Shown one piece after another: positions 33,575 through 41,425 of a stretch of 64,000 nt of DNA. The notes beneath the pieces are model-generated. The model did not search any database and was not told the origin of the DNA. It saw nothing but the letters and a program-made list of their open reading frames with translations. This DNA comes from Flavobacteriaceae bacterium UBA3611 (GTDB taxonomy: Bacteria; Bacteroidota; Bacteroidia; Flavobacteriales; Flavobacteriaceae), in contig DFLU01000014.1 of assembly GCA_002375495.1 (NCBI GenBank), forward strand, positions 62,001 through 126,000, given 5' to 3'. The translations under genes and the position numbers were made by a program. The stretch's first letter is position 1, and each line of letters starts with the position of its first letter.

Positions 33575-35596
33575 ATGAACAACCCCTTATTACAAGAATT
33601 TGATACCGCACCGTTTTCTAATATTGAAAATGAACATTTTCTACCTGGAATTAAAGAATTGATTGAACGCACTAAAGCTGAAATAGATGCGATTGCAAAC
33701 AACCATCAGGAGCCTACGTTTCAAAATACGGTAGAGGCATTAGAAAACACAGGGTTACAATTAGACCGTGCTACCAGCATTTTTTTTAACCTGAACAGTG
33801 CCGAAACATCTGAAGAAATTCAGAAAATTGCCCAAAAAGTATCCCCGTTGCTCACGGCCTTTTCAAACGACTTGCTGCTGAACGAAGCCCTTTTCAAAAG
33901 AGTAAAAGCAGTATACGACAATCGCAGTACGTTCAATTTAAACACAGAACAAAACACCCTGCTCGACAAGCAATACAAGAGCTTCAGTAGAAATGGTGCG
34001 AATCTTTCCGAAGTACAAAAGAAAACATTACGAAAATTGGACGCAGATCTAAGTCAGCTAAAACTCACATTTGGTGAAAATGTCTTGGCTGAAACAAATG
34101 CCTACCAAATGCACCTCACCGACGAAAGTGATGTAAACGGATTGCCCGTTGGAGCAAAAGAAGCTGCTGCCCAAGCTGCAGAAGAAAAAGGACTCGAAGG
34201 CTGGTTGATTACCTTAGATTACCCGAGCTATATTCCGTTTATGAAGTACGCTACCAACCGTGAACTTCGTAAAAAGTTGTCGCTTGCATTTGGCGCTAGG
34301 GCATTTCAAGATAACAAAAACAACAACGAAGCGCAGGTTTTAAAAATAGCAAACCTACGCCATCAAAGGGCACAGTTATTAGGCTATGAGAGTCACGCAC
34401 ATTTTGTGCTCGAAGAACGCATGGCCGAAACTCCAGAAAAAGTGCGCTCTTTTTTAAATGAATTATTGGAAAAAGCAAAGCCTGCTGCACACAAAGAATT
34501 TGAAGAACTGGCAGATTTTGCCAAGAATTTAGACGGTATCGAACAGTTGCAAAAATGGGACGCTGCCTTTTATGCGGAAAAATTAAAGCAAAAGAAATTC
34601 GACTTAGACGACGAAAAACTAAAGCCGTATTTTAAGTTAGAACACGTAATTGACGGTGTTTTTACAGTTGCCAAAAAACTGTACGGACTCTCGTTTGCGA
34701 TAGACAACAGCATCGACAAATATCACCACGACGTAAAAACCTATCGGGTAACAGATGATGAAGGCGCTTTGGTGGCGATCTTTTATGCAGATTTCCACCC
34801 GAGACCGGGGAAACGGCAAGGTGCTTGGATGACAAGTTATAAGCCCCAACAAAAATTCCATGGGATTAACGATCGGCCACACATTTCGATAGTGTGTAAT
34901 TTCACAAAACCAACTCCTACAACACCATCGCTATTAACTTTTAATGAGGTCACCACCTTGTTTCATGAGTTTGGCCACGCCCTGCATGGTATGCTTGCAA
35001 ATACTACGTATAAAAGTCTGAGTGGTACAAGCGTGTATTGGGATTTTGTTGAACTGCCAAGCCAGATTTTAGAAAACTGGTGCTACGAAAAAGAGACGCT
35101 GGAACTTTTTGCCACCCATTACAAAACTGGGGAAGTGATCCCAATGGATTTGGTTGAAAAGATTAAAGCTTCAGCAACCTTTCACGAAGGAATGCAAACC
35201 TTGAGACAACTCAGTTTTGGATTGCTAGACATGGCATGGCACGCCCATAGCAACCCAGCAGAGATTTCAAATGTAAAAACCTTTGAAGTTGCTGCATTCT
35301 CAGGCACGCAACTATATCCTGAAACGCCAGAGACTTGTATGAGCACAGCCTTCAGTCATATTTTCCAAGGGGGTTATTCGGCTGGTTATTACAGTTACAA
35401 ATGGGCCGAAGTCTTAGATGCAGATGCATTTGCATATTTTCAAGAGGAAGGAATTTTCAACAAAAAAATTGCAGATAAGTTTAAAACATTCGTGCTGAGC
35501 CAAGGAGGAACCGAAGACCCCATGGAACTGTACATAAAATTTCGCGGACAAAAACCAAATCCTGATGCGCTTTTGAAGCGGGCGGGACTTATATAA
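33575..35596 (+). CDS. M3 family oligopeptidase (Dcp/PrlC-like)
   Basis: 673 residues, no signal peptide, so cytosolic. Zinc site HEFGH (464-468) within TTLFHEFGHALHGM, with the third ligand Glu expected in YWDFVELPSQILENW. MSTAFSHIFQGGYSAGYYSY is the conserved C-terminal segment carrying substrate-binding Tyr residues. Enzymes of this group (oligopeptidase A, dipeptidyl carboxypeptidase) degrade short peptides. The exact cleavage mode is not readable, so no symbol is given. It is 57 bp after purE and 3 bp before the lipoprotein gene. Confidence 0.93.
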   Translation: MNNPLLQEFDTAPFSNIENEHFLPGIKELIERTKAEIDAIANNHQEPTFQNTVEALENTGLQLDRATSIFFNLNSAETSEEIQKIAQKVSPLLTAFSNDLLLNEALFKRVKAVYDNRSTFNLNTEQNTLLDKQYKSFSRNGANLSEVQKKTLRKLDADLSQLKLTFGENVLAETNAYQMHLTDESDVNGLPVGAKEAAAQAAEEKGLEGWLITLDYPSYIPFMKYATNRELRKKLSLAFGARAFQDNKNNNEAQVLKIANLRHQRAQLLGYESHAHFVLEERMAETPEKVRSFLNELLEKAKPAAHKEFEELADFAKNLDGIEQLQKWDAAFYAEKLKQKKFDLDDEKLKPYFKLEHVIDGVFTVAKKLYGLSFAIDNSIDKYHHDVKTYRVTDDEGALVAIFYADFHPRPGKRQGAWMTSYKPQQKFHGINDRPHISIVCNFTKPTPTTPSLLTFNEVTTLFHEFGHALHGMLANTTYKSLSGTSVYWDFVELPSQILENWCYEKETLELFATHYKTGEVIPMDLVEKIKASATFHEGMQTLRQLSFGLLDMAWHAHSNPAEISNVKTFEVAAFSGTQLYPETPETCMSTAFSHIFQGGYSAGYYSYKWAEVLDADAFAYFQEEGIFNKKIADKFKTFVLSQGGTEDPMELYIKFRGQKPNPDALLKRAGLI

Positions 35597-35599
35597 TCG

Positions 35600-36049
35600 A
35601 TGATGAAATATCTAGTTAGCATTCTCCTTTTTTCAATACTTTTAATTGGTTGTAAAAACGAAGGAAACACCAGTAAAATCACTGATGCAGATACTACCGA
35701 AGTTGAAAAAAATACTATCGATAGCACTACAGAAATGACATCGGCTAACTTTAAACTCATTCAGGGTACTTGGAGAAATGTAGACGACCCATTCAGTACC
35801 CTTGTATTTGAAGGAAACACCACTAAAAATTTTTACGACGGAACGGATGTTGGCAAAATCATCGAGTTTTCTCTTGGCAATAACTGTGAAGACGGTTCAC
35901 ATCCAGAAAATTCTTCAGAAAACGACGCGTATATTTCTACCAAAGGTTCTGCAAACGAGTGCTATTATATCGTAAAGCTAGACCAGGATAGTCTTATCAT
36001 GTCTTTTTTAGGTCGTGGCAACACCCTCCGTTTTAAGAGAGAAGAATAG
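35600..36049 (+). CDS. Small lipoprotein, unknown function
   Basis: 149 residues. Signal peptide with lipobox LIGC (Cys19) in SILLFSILLIGCKNEG, a Thr/Asp-rich linker, then a compact domain from about residue 50 (LIQGTWRNVDDPFSTLVFEG) ending in DSLIMSFLGRGNTLRFKR. That pattern, 'G-T-W-x-x-x-D-D...F', resembles small lipocalin-like or META-like envelope domains but is not diagnostic. It starts 3 bp after the peptidase stop, so it is translated from the same message. Its stop abuts that of the convergent M28 gene. Confidence 0.75.
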   Translation: MMKYLVSILLFSILLIGCKNEGNTSKITDADTTEVEKNTIDSTTEMTSANFKLIQGTWRNVDDPFSTLVFEGNTTKNFYDGTDVGKIIEFSLGNNCEDGSHPENSSENDAYISTKGSANECYYIVKLDQDSLIMSFLGRGNTLRFKREE

Positions 36050-37486
36050 TTACTTTTTTGAAAGTTTCATAGCTGCAGTCGCTCCACTGTTCGAGACGAA
36101 ATTGGCTACATATACCCCACTACTCAATCGGGAAACATCTATTGTACCTTGCTTTTCATTGATTGCATGTTCTGCAACTTTTTTTCCTGTTACATCATAG
36201 ACCTGAATGCTTTTATAATAGACAGAAGCGGCTGATGCATCGTAACGAAGTATATTTCCATCGATAACTGCAAATACAGAATTTTCATCAATTGTTGTTA
36301 TTCCTAAAACGGTTTCGCCCTTGGCTGTTTCAATTAAAAACTCGGCGCACAGTTTTGTAAACTTGGTAGCGTGGTCTGCGGTACCCGACACTGTATAAGT
36401 ATCGTTTGGGGTATGGATATTTCCATTTCGCTGTGCAAAACTCGCTTCAAAAGGGAAAGAAGCCATAAATCCTTCGTTGGTCCAACTTGCATGGTCTGAA
36501 CACCCATAATTACAGAGCGAAGTACTGTAGGTAATCGCATGGTCGCCGCTGGCATTGTAATGATCTAACAAATCCATGAGGTACGAATTTAGTGTGCTAT
36601 CTGTAAAATCGGTTATAAAATAAATGTCGTTCGCAGAGCCGTTAAAATTGGTCATATCGAATTGCGTTACCGCCACCACATTTACATTAGTGTCTGAATA
36701 TTCATCGGCTATTTCTGCAGAGCCTACGAGACCGACCTCCTCGGCTGCATAAGCCATCACTTCAATGGTTCTTTTCGGCACAAAACCAATTTCGAACAAG
36801 GCGCGAGTTGCTTCTGTAATAGTGGCGATACCCGAGGCATCGTCATCTGCTCCCGGTGCGTCATTATTTCCTTGGCTAGATGTAGAGTCTAAATGGCCCC
36901 CTACAATTACATATTCATCAGGGAGTTCAGAACCTTCAATAGTCATAATCACAGAAGGCATATTGGTACTACTGTGATTAAACAAACGAACACTCACGTC
37001 GCTTCTGTTATATAAGGCAGCCATGGCCTCCCACTTTGTTTTTAAGTCTTCGGCAGCTTGTGTGCCTGTAGCTGTTGTATGAAAACGGGTGCCGTAATCT
37101 TCCAGTTCTAAGATATGGTCTTCAATATTCTGGGTATTTATCACTTCGAGTACTTGGGCAACTGTAGCATCTTCGGTAATGGTTAAAGGCATACGTGTGC
37201 GTACGGTTGGTTTTTCAACTAAAGCCTTCATTGCTTCGGCTTCAGAGGCCTTAAAAATATATCCTGGTCCGTGCACTAAAATACGGTCGTGTAGTTTATG
37301 GGCAGCTTCGGTAGACATATACACCGCTGCTTCATTGCCTTGGGTGCTAATAATGTCAATTTCTTCTGGAATATCAATTTTGAGTGCATTCGCATCTACA
37401 ATGTTCATGGTTGCATAAAATCGATCTTGCTGTTGTGCAACGCTATTTATTGTAAAAAAGGTAAGGAATATCAATAAAATTCTCAT
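36050..37486 (-). CDS. Secreted M28 zinc aminopeptidase with T9SS sorting domain
   Basis: 478 residues. Signal peptide 1-18 (ending SVAQ), a prodomain-like part to about 150, then the M28 catalytic domain. Metal ligands and catalytic acids are visible: H198 and D200 in VGGHLDST, D215/D216 in GADDDASG, E249-E250 in YAAEEVG, an Asp in TQFDMTNF and a His in NIHTPNDT. The C-terminus (from about 395; YKSIQVYDVTGKKVAEH, SSGVYVANF, ending KLSKK) is a Por sorting domain. It should remove N-terminal residues from peptides outside the cell, feeding the cytosolic peptidases. Divergent from the gbsR-like gene. Confidence 0.9.
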   Translation of the reverse strand: MRILLIFLTFFTINSVAQQQDRFYATMNIVDANALKIDIPEEIDIISTQGNEAAVYMSTEAAHKLHDRILVHGPGYIFKASEAEAMKALVEKPTVRTRMPLTITEDATVAQVLEVINTQNIEDHILELEDYGTRFHTTATGTQAAEDLKTKWEAMAALYNRSDVSVRLFNHSSTNMPSVIMTIEGSELPDEYVIVGGHLDSTSSQGNNDAPGADDDASGIATITEATRALFEIGFVPKRTIEVMAYAAEEVGLVGSAEIADEYSDTNVNVVAVTQFDMTNFNGSANDIYFITDFTDSTLNSYLMDLLDHYNASGDHAITYSTSLCNYGCSDHASWTNEGFMASFPFEASFAQRNGNIHTPNDTYTVSGTADHATKFTKLCAEFLIETAKGETVLGITTIDENSVFAVIDGNILRYDASAASVYYKSIQVYDVTGKKVAEHAINEKQGTIDVSRLSSGVYVANFVSNSGATAAMKLSKK

Positions 37487-37508
37487 GGTGATTTTCTTTA
37501 AGGGAAAT

Positions 37509-37516
37509 CAAAAATA
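37509..37516 (-). promoter_or_regulatory. -7 box of the M28 peptidase gene
   Basis: The minus strand reads TATTTTTG, 22 bases before the ATG. No TTG lies at the standard -33 distance. Confidence 0.45.
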
Positions 37517-37563
37517 ACCTAATAAATGGTCAATTTCATTATTAAGACTAAAATTATTGACAA

Positions 37564-37591
37564 TAAACTTTCATTTTTTATTGAAAGTTTA
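37564..37591. promoter_or_regulatory. Operator palindrome overlapping the gbsR-like promoter
   Basis: TAAACTTTCA and TGAAAGTTTA are perfect 10-bp inverted arms with an 8-base spacer. The right arm covers the -33 TTG (37581-37583). Bound by a dimer, it would block RNA polymerase. The core TTTCA-N-TTTTTATTGAAAGTTTAAAA recurs before the next gene (38167). Confidence 0.65.
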
Positions 37592-37610
37592 AAACATTTT
37601 GATATATTTG
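37581..37610 (+). promoter_or_regulatory. Perfect consensus promoter of the gbsR-like gene
   Basis: TTG (37581-37583), 19-base spacer, TATATTTG (37603-37610): an exact match to the Bacteroidota consensus at both boxes and spacing. Only four bases separate it from the ATG. Confidence 0.8.
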
Positions 37611-37614
37611 TTTC

Positions 37615-38118
37615 ATGGAATTTAAAGAAGCAAAAGAAAAGTTTATCAGCACTTGGGGCAATTTAGGATCGCTTTGGGGCATTAACAAAGCAATGGCGCA
37701 AATTCACGCGCTCTTATTTGTATCGCCAGCGCCATTGTCTATGGAAGACATCATGGAAGCCTTAGATATTTCTCGAGGAAATGCGAGTATGAACCTGCGC
37801 GGACTCATAGATTGGGGGATTGTATACAAGGTGAATGTGGCGGGTGAACGAAAAGAGTACTTTACCAGCGAGAAAGATGTGACAGAGCTGTCGCGGCAAA
37901 TTGCAAAGGAACGCAGCCGCAGGGAATTGCAACCTACTATAAAAATACTAAAAGAGGTTTCTAACATTCCAGATGACGGCACAAAAGCTACCCAGGAATT
38001 TATAAAACAAACCAAAGCCATGCACGATCTTGCCGATATGGCAGATACCATGATGCATCGGTTGGTGAACCAAGAACAGAACTGGATCACTAAAACACTG
38101 GTTAAGTTTCTGAAATAA
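37615..38118 (+). CDS. GbsR/MarR-type transcriptional regulator
   Basis: 167 residues. A winged helix-turn-helix spans about 25-95 (MAQIHALLFVSPAPLSMEDI, LDISRGNASMNLRGLIDWGI) followed by a helical dimerisation region. It matches the GbsR group, named after the choline-responsive repressor of Bacillus, but the ligand here is unknown. Its own promoter is overlapped by a perfect palindrome, and a near-identical copy lies before the next gene, so it probably represses itself and the two genes downstream. Possible leaderless message (ATG four bases from the -7 box). Confidence 0.87.
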   Translation: MEFKEAKEKFISTWGNLGSLWGINKAMAQIHALLFVSPAPLSMEDIMEALDISRGNASMNLRGLIDWGIVYKVNVAGERKEYFTSEKDVTELSRQIAKERSRRELQPTIKILKEVSNIPDDGTKATQEFIKQTKAMHDLADMADTMMHRLVNQEQNWITKTLVKFLK

Positions 38119-38166
38119 CAAAAACACTCAGAAGGGAAGAAATTTCCCTTTTTATCTCATATAATG

Positions 38167-38190
38167 TTTCAATTTTTATTGAAAGTTTAA
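38167..38190. promoter_or_regulatory. Second copy of the gbsR-type operator
   Basis: TTTCAAT-TTTT-ATTGAAA is a perfect 7-bp inverted repeat, followed by GTTTAAAA. It is identical to the first site over 26 bases except for one position. It lies 17 bp before the membrane-protein ATG; no TAnnTTTG box is recognised here, so it may act as a roadblock within the operon or cover a weak promoter. Confidence 0.6.
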
Positions 38191-38201
38191 AAAACAAACG
38201 T

Positions 38202-38630
38202 ATGAAATTTAATATTCCAACTTGGCTGATTATTATCGGTGGTCTTGGCCAAATCTTTACTGCACTAATATATCCTTTTATAAGGCATAAAGTTTTTGAT
38301 TGGTACAACGATGTGAAAAAGCTCAAGCCACTTAACCAAGAAATAGCAAAAACCTATGGGCGGTATATACAGGGCCTCAATTTTTCATTTGGTCTTATTG
38401 CGATTTTAATTCCGAATGACCTAAAAAATGGAAGTGTTTTAGCTATTGCACTCACCGGCCTCATTGCAGCTTATTGGGTCGGCAAAGTAGCAACGCAAAT
38501 TGCGTATTACCCGATGTATGATATTCCTAAGAAAGTACTTTTTAAGTGGGGCGGATTGGGCATGAATGTATTATTCGTGCTTTTCGCTGTTGTTTACTCA
38601 TTGCTACTCATTCAAAATATTATTTCATGA
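38202..38630 (+). CDS. Four-helix membrane protein, unknown function
   Basis: 142 residues with four hydrophobic segments (about 7-26, 58-76, 80-97 and 115-138). No enzymatic motif. YPFIRHKVFDWYNDVKKLKP and YGRYIQGLNFSFG are the polar loops. It lies between the regulator and a methyltransferase; its stop overlaps the methyltransferase ATG (ATGA), so the two are translated together and probably work on the same pathway, perhaps a membrane lipid or quinone-like molecule. Family not recognised. Confidence 0.8.
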   Translation: MKFNIPTWLIIIGGLGQIFTALIYPFIRHKVFDWYNDVKKLKPLNQEIAKTYGRYIQGLNFSFGLIAILIPNDLKNGSVLAIALTGLIAAYWVGKVATQIAYYPMYDIPKKVLFKWGGLGMNVLFVLFAVVYSLLLIQNIIS

Positions 38631-39508
38631 AAACACTCACAAACCATAGCAAAACATTAACCAAAACCACTGCCTCTAGAGCTGAAATCACCGATTTCTA
38701 TAATGAAGCTACTTCAGACTATAGCTTTTGGAGTAAAGACCTCAACATGCATTTCGGGTATTTTATCTTCGGAAAAACCAATCCGTTTCGTCGCGATAGC
38801 ATGCTGAACCAAATGAACCGACAAATCTACAAACGCCTCCAACTACCAAAATTGAAATCGTTTGTAGTAGATCTAGGTTGCGGTATGGGAGGTAGTATGC
38901 GCCATTTTTTAAAAAGAAATCCAACGCTCTCTATGCTAGGTGTTACCTTATCTCCCTTTCAGGTAAAAGAAGGAAACAAACTACTGGAACACACCAATGG
39001 GATAATCTTAGAAGAAAACTATTGCCAAACCTCGATTGCAAACCAATCTGCCGACGGTGTAATCGCTATGGAAAGCTTATGCCATAGTGGCCACAGCAAA
39101 GAATCGCTTCGTGAAGCCTACAGAATATTGAAACCGGGCGCACACTTTGTACTGGCCGATGCTTTTTTGAAAAAAACTCCTGCCACCTTATGCCAAGGCG
39201 CTAGTTACAGTTATACCAAACTTTGTAAAGGGTGGAGTTTAGACGGACTCGGAGTAATTTCAGAAGTAAAAGAAAACCTTCAACAAATTGGTTTTAGCAA
39301 CGTTACTGTAGAAGATATTTCATTTCGAGTAGCACCGTCTGTTTTACACGTTCCTTTCGCCATCGTTGGGTTTTTACTAAAAAATATATTTCAGGGCAAA
39401 ACTTTGAAACATCAAAGCTGGAGCAACTTAAAAGCTTCCTTCTACGCATTACTTTCGGGCTTGCACTTGAACGATTTTGGATATTTCATCATAACAGCCA
39501 AAAAATGA
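38627..39508 (+). CDS. SAM-dependent class I methyltransferase
   Basis: 293 residues from the ATG at 38627, which overlaps the previous stop; a longer frame exists upstream but reads through that gene. The SAM-binding motif I is FVVDLGCGMGGSMRHFL (about 84-100), motif II/III region DGVIAMESLCHSG and LREAYRILKPGAHFVLADAF. The layout (FYNEATSDYSFWSKDLNMHF before motif I) resembles tocopherol-, ubiquinone- and sarcosine-type small-molecule methyltransferases. The C-terminal 70 residues hold hydrophobic stretches that may bind the membrane. Under the gbsR-type control described upstream. Substrate unknown. Confidence 0.85.
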   Translation: MKTLTNHSKTLTKTTASRAEITDFYNEATSDYSFWSKDLNMHFGYFIFGKTNPFRRDSMLNQMNRQIYKRLQLPKLKSFVVDLGCGMGGSMRHFLKRNPTLSMLGVTLSPFQVKEGNKLLEHTNGIILEENYCQTSIANQSADGVIAMESLCHSGHSKESLREAYRILKPGAHFVLADAFLKKTPATLCQGASYSYTKLCKGWSLDGLGVISEVKENLQQIGFSNVTVEDISFRVAPSVLHVPFAIVGFLLKNIFQGKTLKHQSWSNLKASFYALLSGLHLNDFGYFIITAKK

Positions 39509-39611
39509 CAACTGTCCAGCTTGATACGTTTGTAAAAGCACTTAGAAACCACTCAGCCCTAGACATTTCTATAAACTTATCACAAAGGAGTTCTAGTTAG
39601 ATAAACTTTCC

Positions 39612-39619
39612 TATTTTTG
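39612..39619 (+). promoter_or_regulatory. -7 box of the second ECF sigma gene
   Basis: TATTTTTG, a full TAnnTTTG match, 20 bases before the ATG at 39640. No TTG at -33. Confidence 0.5.
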
Positions 39620-39639
39620 GTAAAATTCTTGGAATTGCT

Positions 39640-40194
39640 ATGCCAGAACATCAACTAGACCCTACCAAATGGGTAGATGCCTATTCAGATTACCTTTACA
39701 ACTATACCATTGTAAAAGTAAACGACCATGAGGTTGCACAAGACCTTATTTCTGAAACGTTCTTGGCAGGCTTGAAATCGGCACAAAATTTTAAAGGAGA
39801 AGCAGCCGAACGTACTTGGCTCATTGCTATCTTAAAACGAAAAATAATTGACCATTATCGAAAGAAAAACTCGAAGAAAGGTCAGGCAGAAGTGCATATT
39901 AATTACAACGACGAGGATGCCGAAGGAGAATGGCTGGAAGAACGCGTGAGCGACCCTTACGACCGTACAGCCGAAGACACCATGGAAAACGAAGAACTTG
40001 GGCTGGCCATAATGAAATGTATGGATACGCTCAGTGAAAAGCATGCGAGCATTTTTAAGATGAAAACCATCGATAATTTTGACACCGAGGCGATCTGTAA
40101 TGAATTTGAAATCACACCGTCTAACCTTTGGGTCATTATCCATAGAGCGAGAACCGCGATGGCAAAATGCCTAGAAAATAGTTGGCTTAAATAA
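39640..40194 (+). CDS. ECF-type RNA polymerase sigma factor
   Basis: 184 residues. Region 2 is about 10-75 (DYLYNYTIVKVNDHEVAQDL, ERTWLIAILKRKIIDHYRKK) and region 4 about 125-178 (CMDTLSEKHASIFKMKTIDN, ICNEFEITPSNLWVIIHRAR). The linker is acidic. It is followed after 4 bp by a small zinc-binding protein that is probably its anti-sigma factor. The regulon cannot be deduced; the neighbouring gcvP does not obviously belong to it. Confidence 0.9.
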   Translation: MPEHQLDPTKWVDAYSDYLYNYTIVKVNDHEVAQDLISETFLAGLKSAQNFKGEAAERTWLIAILKRKIIDHYRKKNSKKGQAEVHINYNDEDAEGEWLEERVSDPYDRTAEDTMENEELGLAIMKCMDTLSEKHASIFKMKTIDNFDTEAICNEFEITPSNLWVIIHRARTAMAKCLENSWLK

Positions 40195-40198
40195 AATT

Positions 40199-40441
40199 AT
40201 GAAGTTTTTTATACCCTGTAACGAAGCAAACCATACGTGCGATAAAAATCAGTACAAGGATGCTTCTTTTATGGAACTTGTCAAGTTAAACATTCACTTG
40301 ATCTACTGTCGTGCGTGCCGTAAATACACTGCGCGAAATACTAAATTGACAAAACTCTTTAGACGGTCTAATGTTACGACCATGCCTTTAGACCAAAAAA
40401 TGGCACTTAAAGAACGGTTACGCCAAGAAATGTCGAAATAA
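40199..40441 (+). CDS. Zinc-binding anti-sigma factor-like small protein
   Basis: 80 residues. It carries H33-x3-C37-x2-C40 (HLIYCRAC), the signature of zinc anti-sigma (ZAS) proteins, and two further Cys (C7, C14) that may complete or sense the metal site. No membrane segment, so a soluble cytosolic form. It is coupled to the ECF sigma gene 4 bp upstream. Comparable small proteins are sometimes mislabelled 'glycine dehydrogenase' because of the nearby gcvP; nothing here supports that. Its 3' end overlaps the convergent UbiA-like gene by 24 bp. Confidence 0.75.
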   Translation: MKFFIPCNEANHTCDKNQYKDASFMELVKLNIHLIYCRACRKYTARNTKLTKLFRRSNVTTMPLDQKMALKERLRQEMSK

Positions 40442-41242
40442 GCACCAGCTTAACAACCACACTATCGGAATACTTTCTATCCAAAAAGAAGCAAAGTATC
40501 TCGATTGTTCTTTTTTAGATACCATTAGCGCTATACCACAAAACAAGACTAAGACAATTAGAGCGTACAACTGTGCTGTAGAGAAAACATCTTTAAAACC
40601 TTCCAGCATTAGAATTACCACCAAAAATGCAGCTCCTAAAATTTTCGTTTTTAAAACACCTAAACGTTGAGGCAAGGTTTGCAATTTCAACCTATCAAAT
40701 GCCAAATCTCGTATTTCAAAAGGTATAGTGAGCACAATCACCAACAAAAACCGTTGTAAAAAAGCGATAAAAAAGTCGTTGGTAAGCGACATACCATCTT
40801 CTACCACAGGCACCATGATGGTAACTCCGGCCCAGACCAGGGCGACTATCATAATCTTTAGACCAGATAATGTTCGTAGATTTTTCCTTTTCAGCAACGG
40901 CACTGCATAAAAAAAAGTGAACAACCCGAAACCAATAGCCACTAACAGTGTATTTATCTTTAAATAAAAAACAGAAAAGAAAAGCACGGCAAAGCTAAGT
41001 GCAGAAAACACCTGTATGGCGCGCAAGCTTTGAGCTAAACTTCGGTGATGAAGCCCAGCAACCTTCGCATATTTCACAAAATTATATCCAGTGATCGTTC
41101 CGAAGAAAACAAATAACCAGAGCGCGGTTGGAACTTCAAGTTCGAATTCTAAAACCGTTATCCAAAAAAGCGCAAGCACTGCGAAGGCAACATGAATACT
41201 CGCATTAATATAAAATCTGAATACGGAAAAAACGCCTTTCAT
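40418..41242 (-). CDS. UbiA-like polytopic membrane protein
   Basis: 274 residues with eight or nine hydrophobic helices. The second aspartate-rich motif of UbiA prenyltransferases is present (RDLAFDRLKLQTLPQRLG), but the first one, normally N-D-x-x-D-x(3)-D, is replaced by YNFVKYAKVAG without aspartates. The Mg-diphosphate site would therefore be incomplete. The protein may bind but not transfer prenyl groups, or use another substrate. Family by resemblance only. Divergent from gcvP. Confidence 0.65.
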   Translation of the reverse strand: MKGVFSVFRFYINASIHVAFAVLALFWITVLEFELEVPTALWLFVFFGTITGYNFVKYAKVAGLHHRSLAQSLRAIQVFSALSFAVLFFSVFYLKINTLLVAIGFGLFTFFYAVPLLKRKNLRTLSGLKIMIVALVWAGVTIMVPVVEDGMSLTNDFFIAFLQRFLLVIVLTIPFEIRDLAFDRLKLQTLPQRLGVLKTKILGAAFLVVILMLEGFKDVFSTAQLYALIVLVLFCGIALMVSKKEQSRYFASFWIESIPIVWLLSWCLFRHFLA

Positions 41243-41339
41243 TTCGTAAAAATAACCAAACTGTTAGTAACCATTCCATTTGGTTGAAAAGTTGTGCTAT
41301 TCGACCCCCTAAGCCGTTCGTTATTCACATTAAAATCAG

Positions 41340-41347
41340 TAATTTTG
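41340..41347 (+). promoter_or_regulatory. -7 box of gcvP (TAATTTTG)
   Basis: A full TAnnTTTG match, giving a leader of about 75 bases before the gcvP ATG. The leader opens with two adjacent small hairpins. Confidence 0.5.
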
Positions 41348-41350
41348 CGA

Positions 41351-41378
41351 CTCCTTTATGGAGGCTTCTTTATAGAAG
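41351..41378 (+). other. Twin small hairpins in the gcvP leader
   Basis: CTCC/GGAG (41351-41363) and CTTCT/AGAAG (41365-41378) stand side by side at the presumed 5' end of the message. A five-codon frame (MEASL, 41358-41375) spans them. It does not look like the glycine riboswitch consensus. Possible 5' stabiliser or chance. Confidence 0.35.
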
Positions 41379-41425
41379 AAACGTTTGTATAATTTAAAAC
41401 TGTTCCGCCCATCGGAAACGCCCTT

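Noticed and set aside
38546..38626. Upstream extension of the methyltransferase frame
   Set aside because: It runs inside the membrane-protein gene; the ATGA overlap at 38627 gives the natural coupled start.
41243..41425. Glycine riboswitch upstream of gcvP
   Set aside because: The gap is short, and the conserved aptamer elements are not visible by eye.
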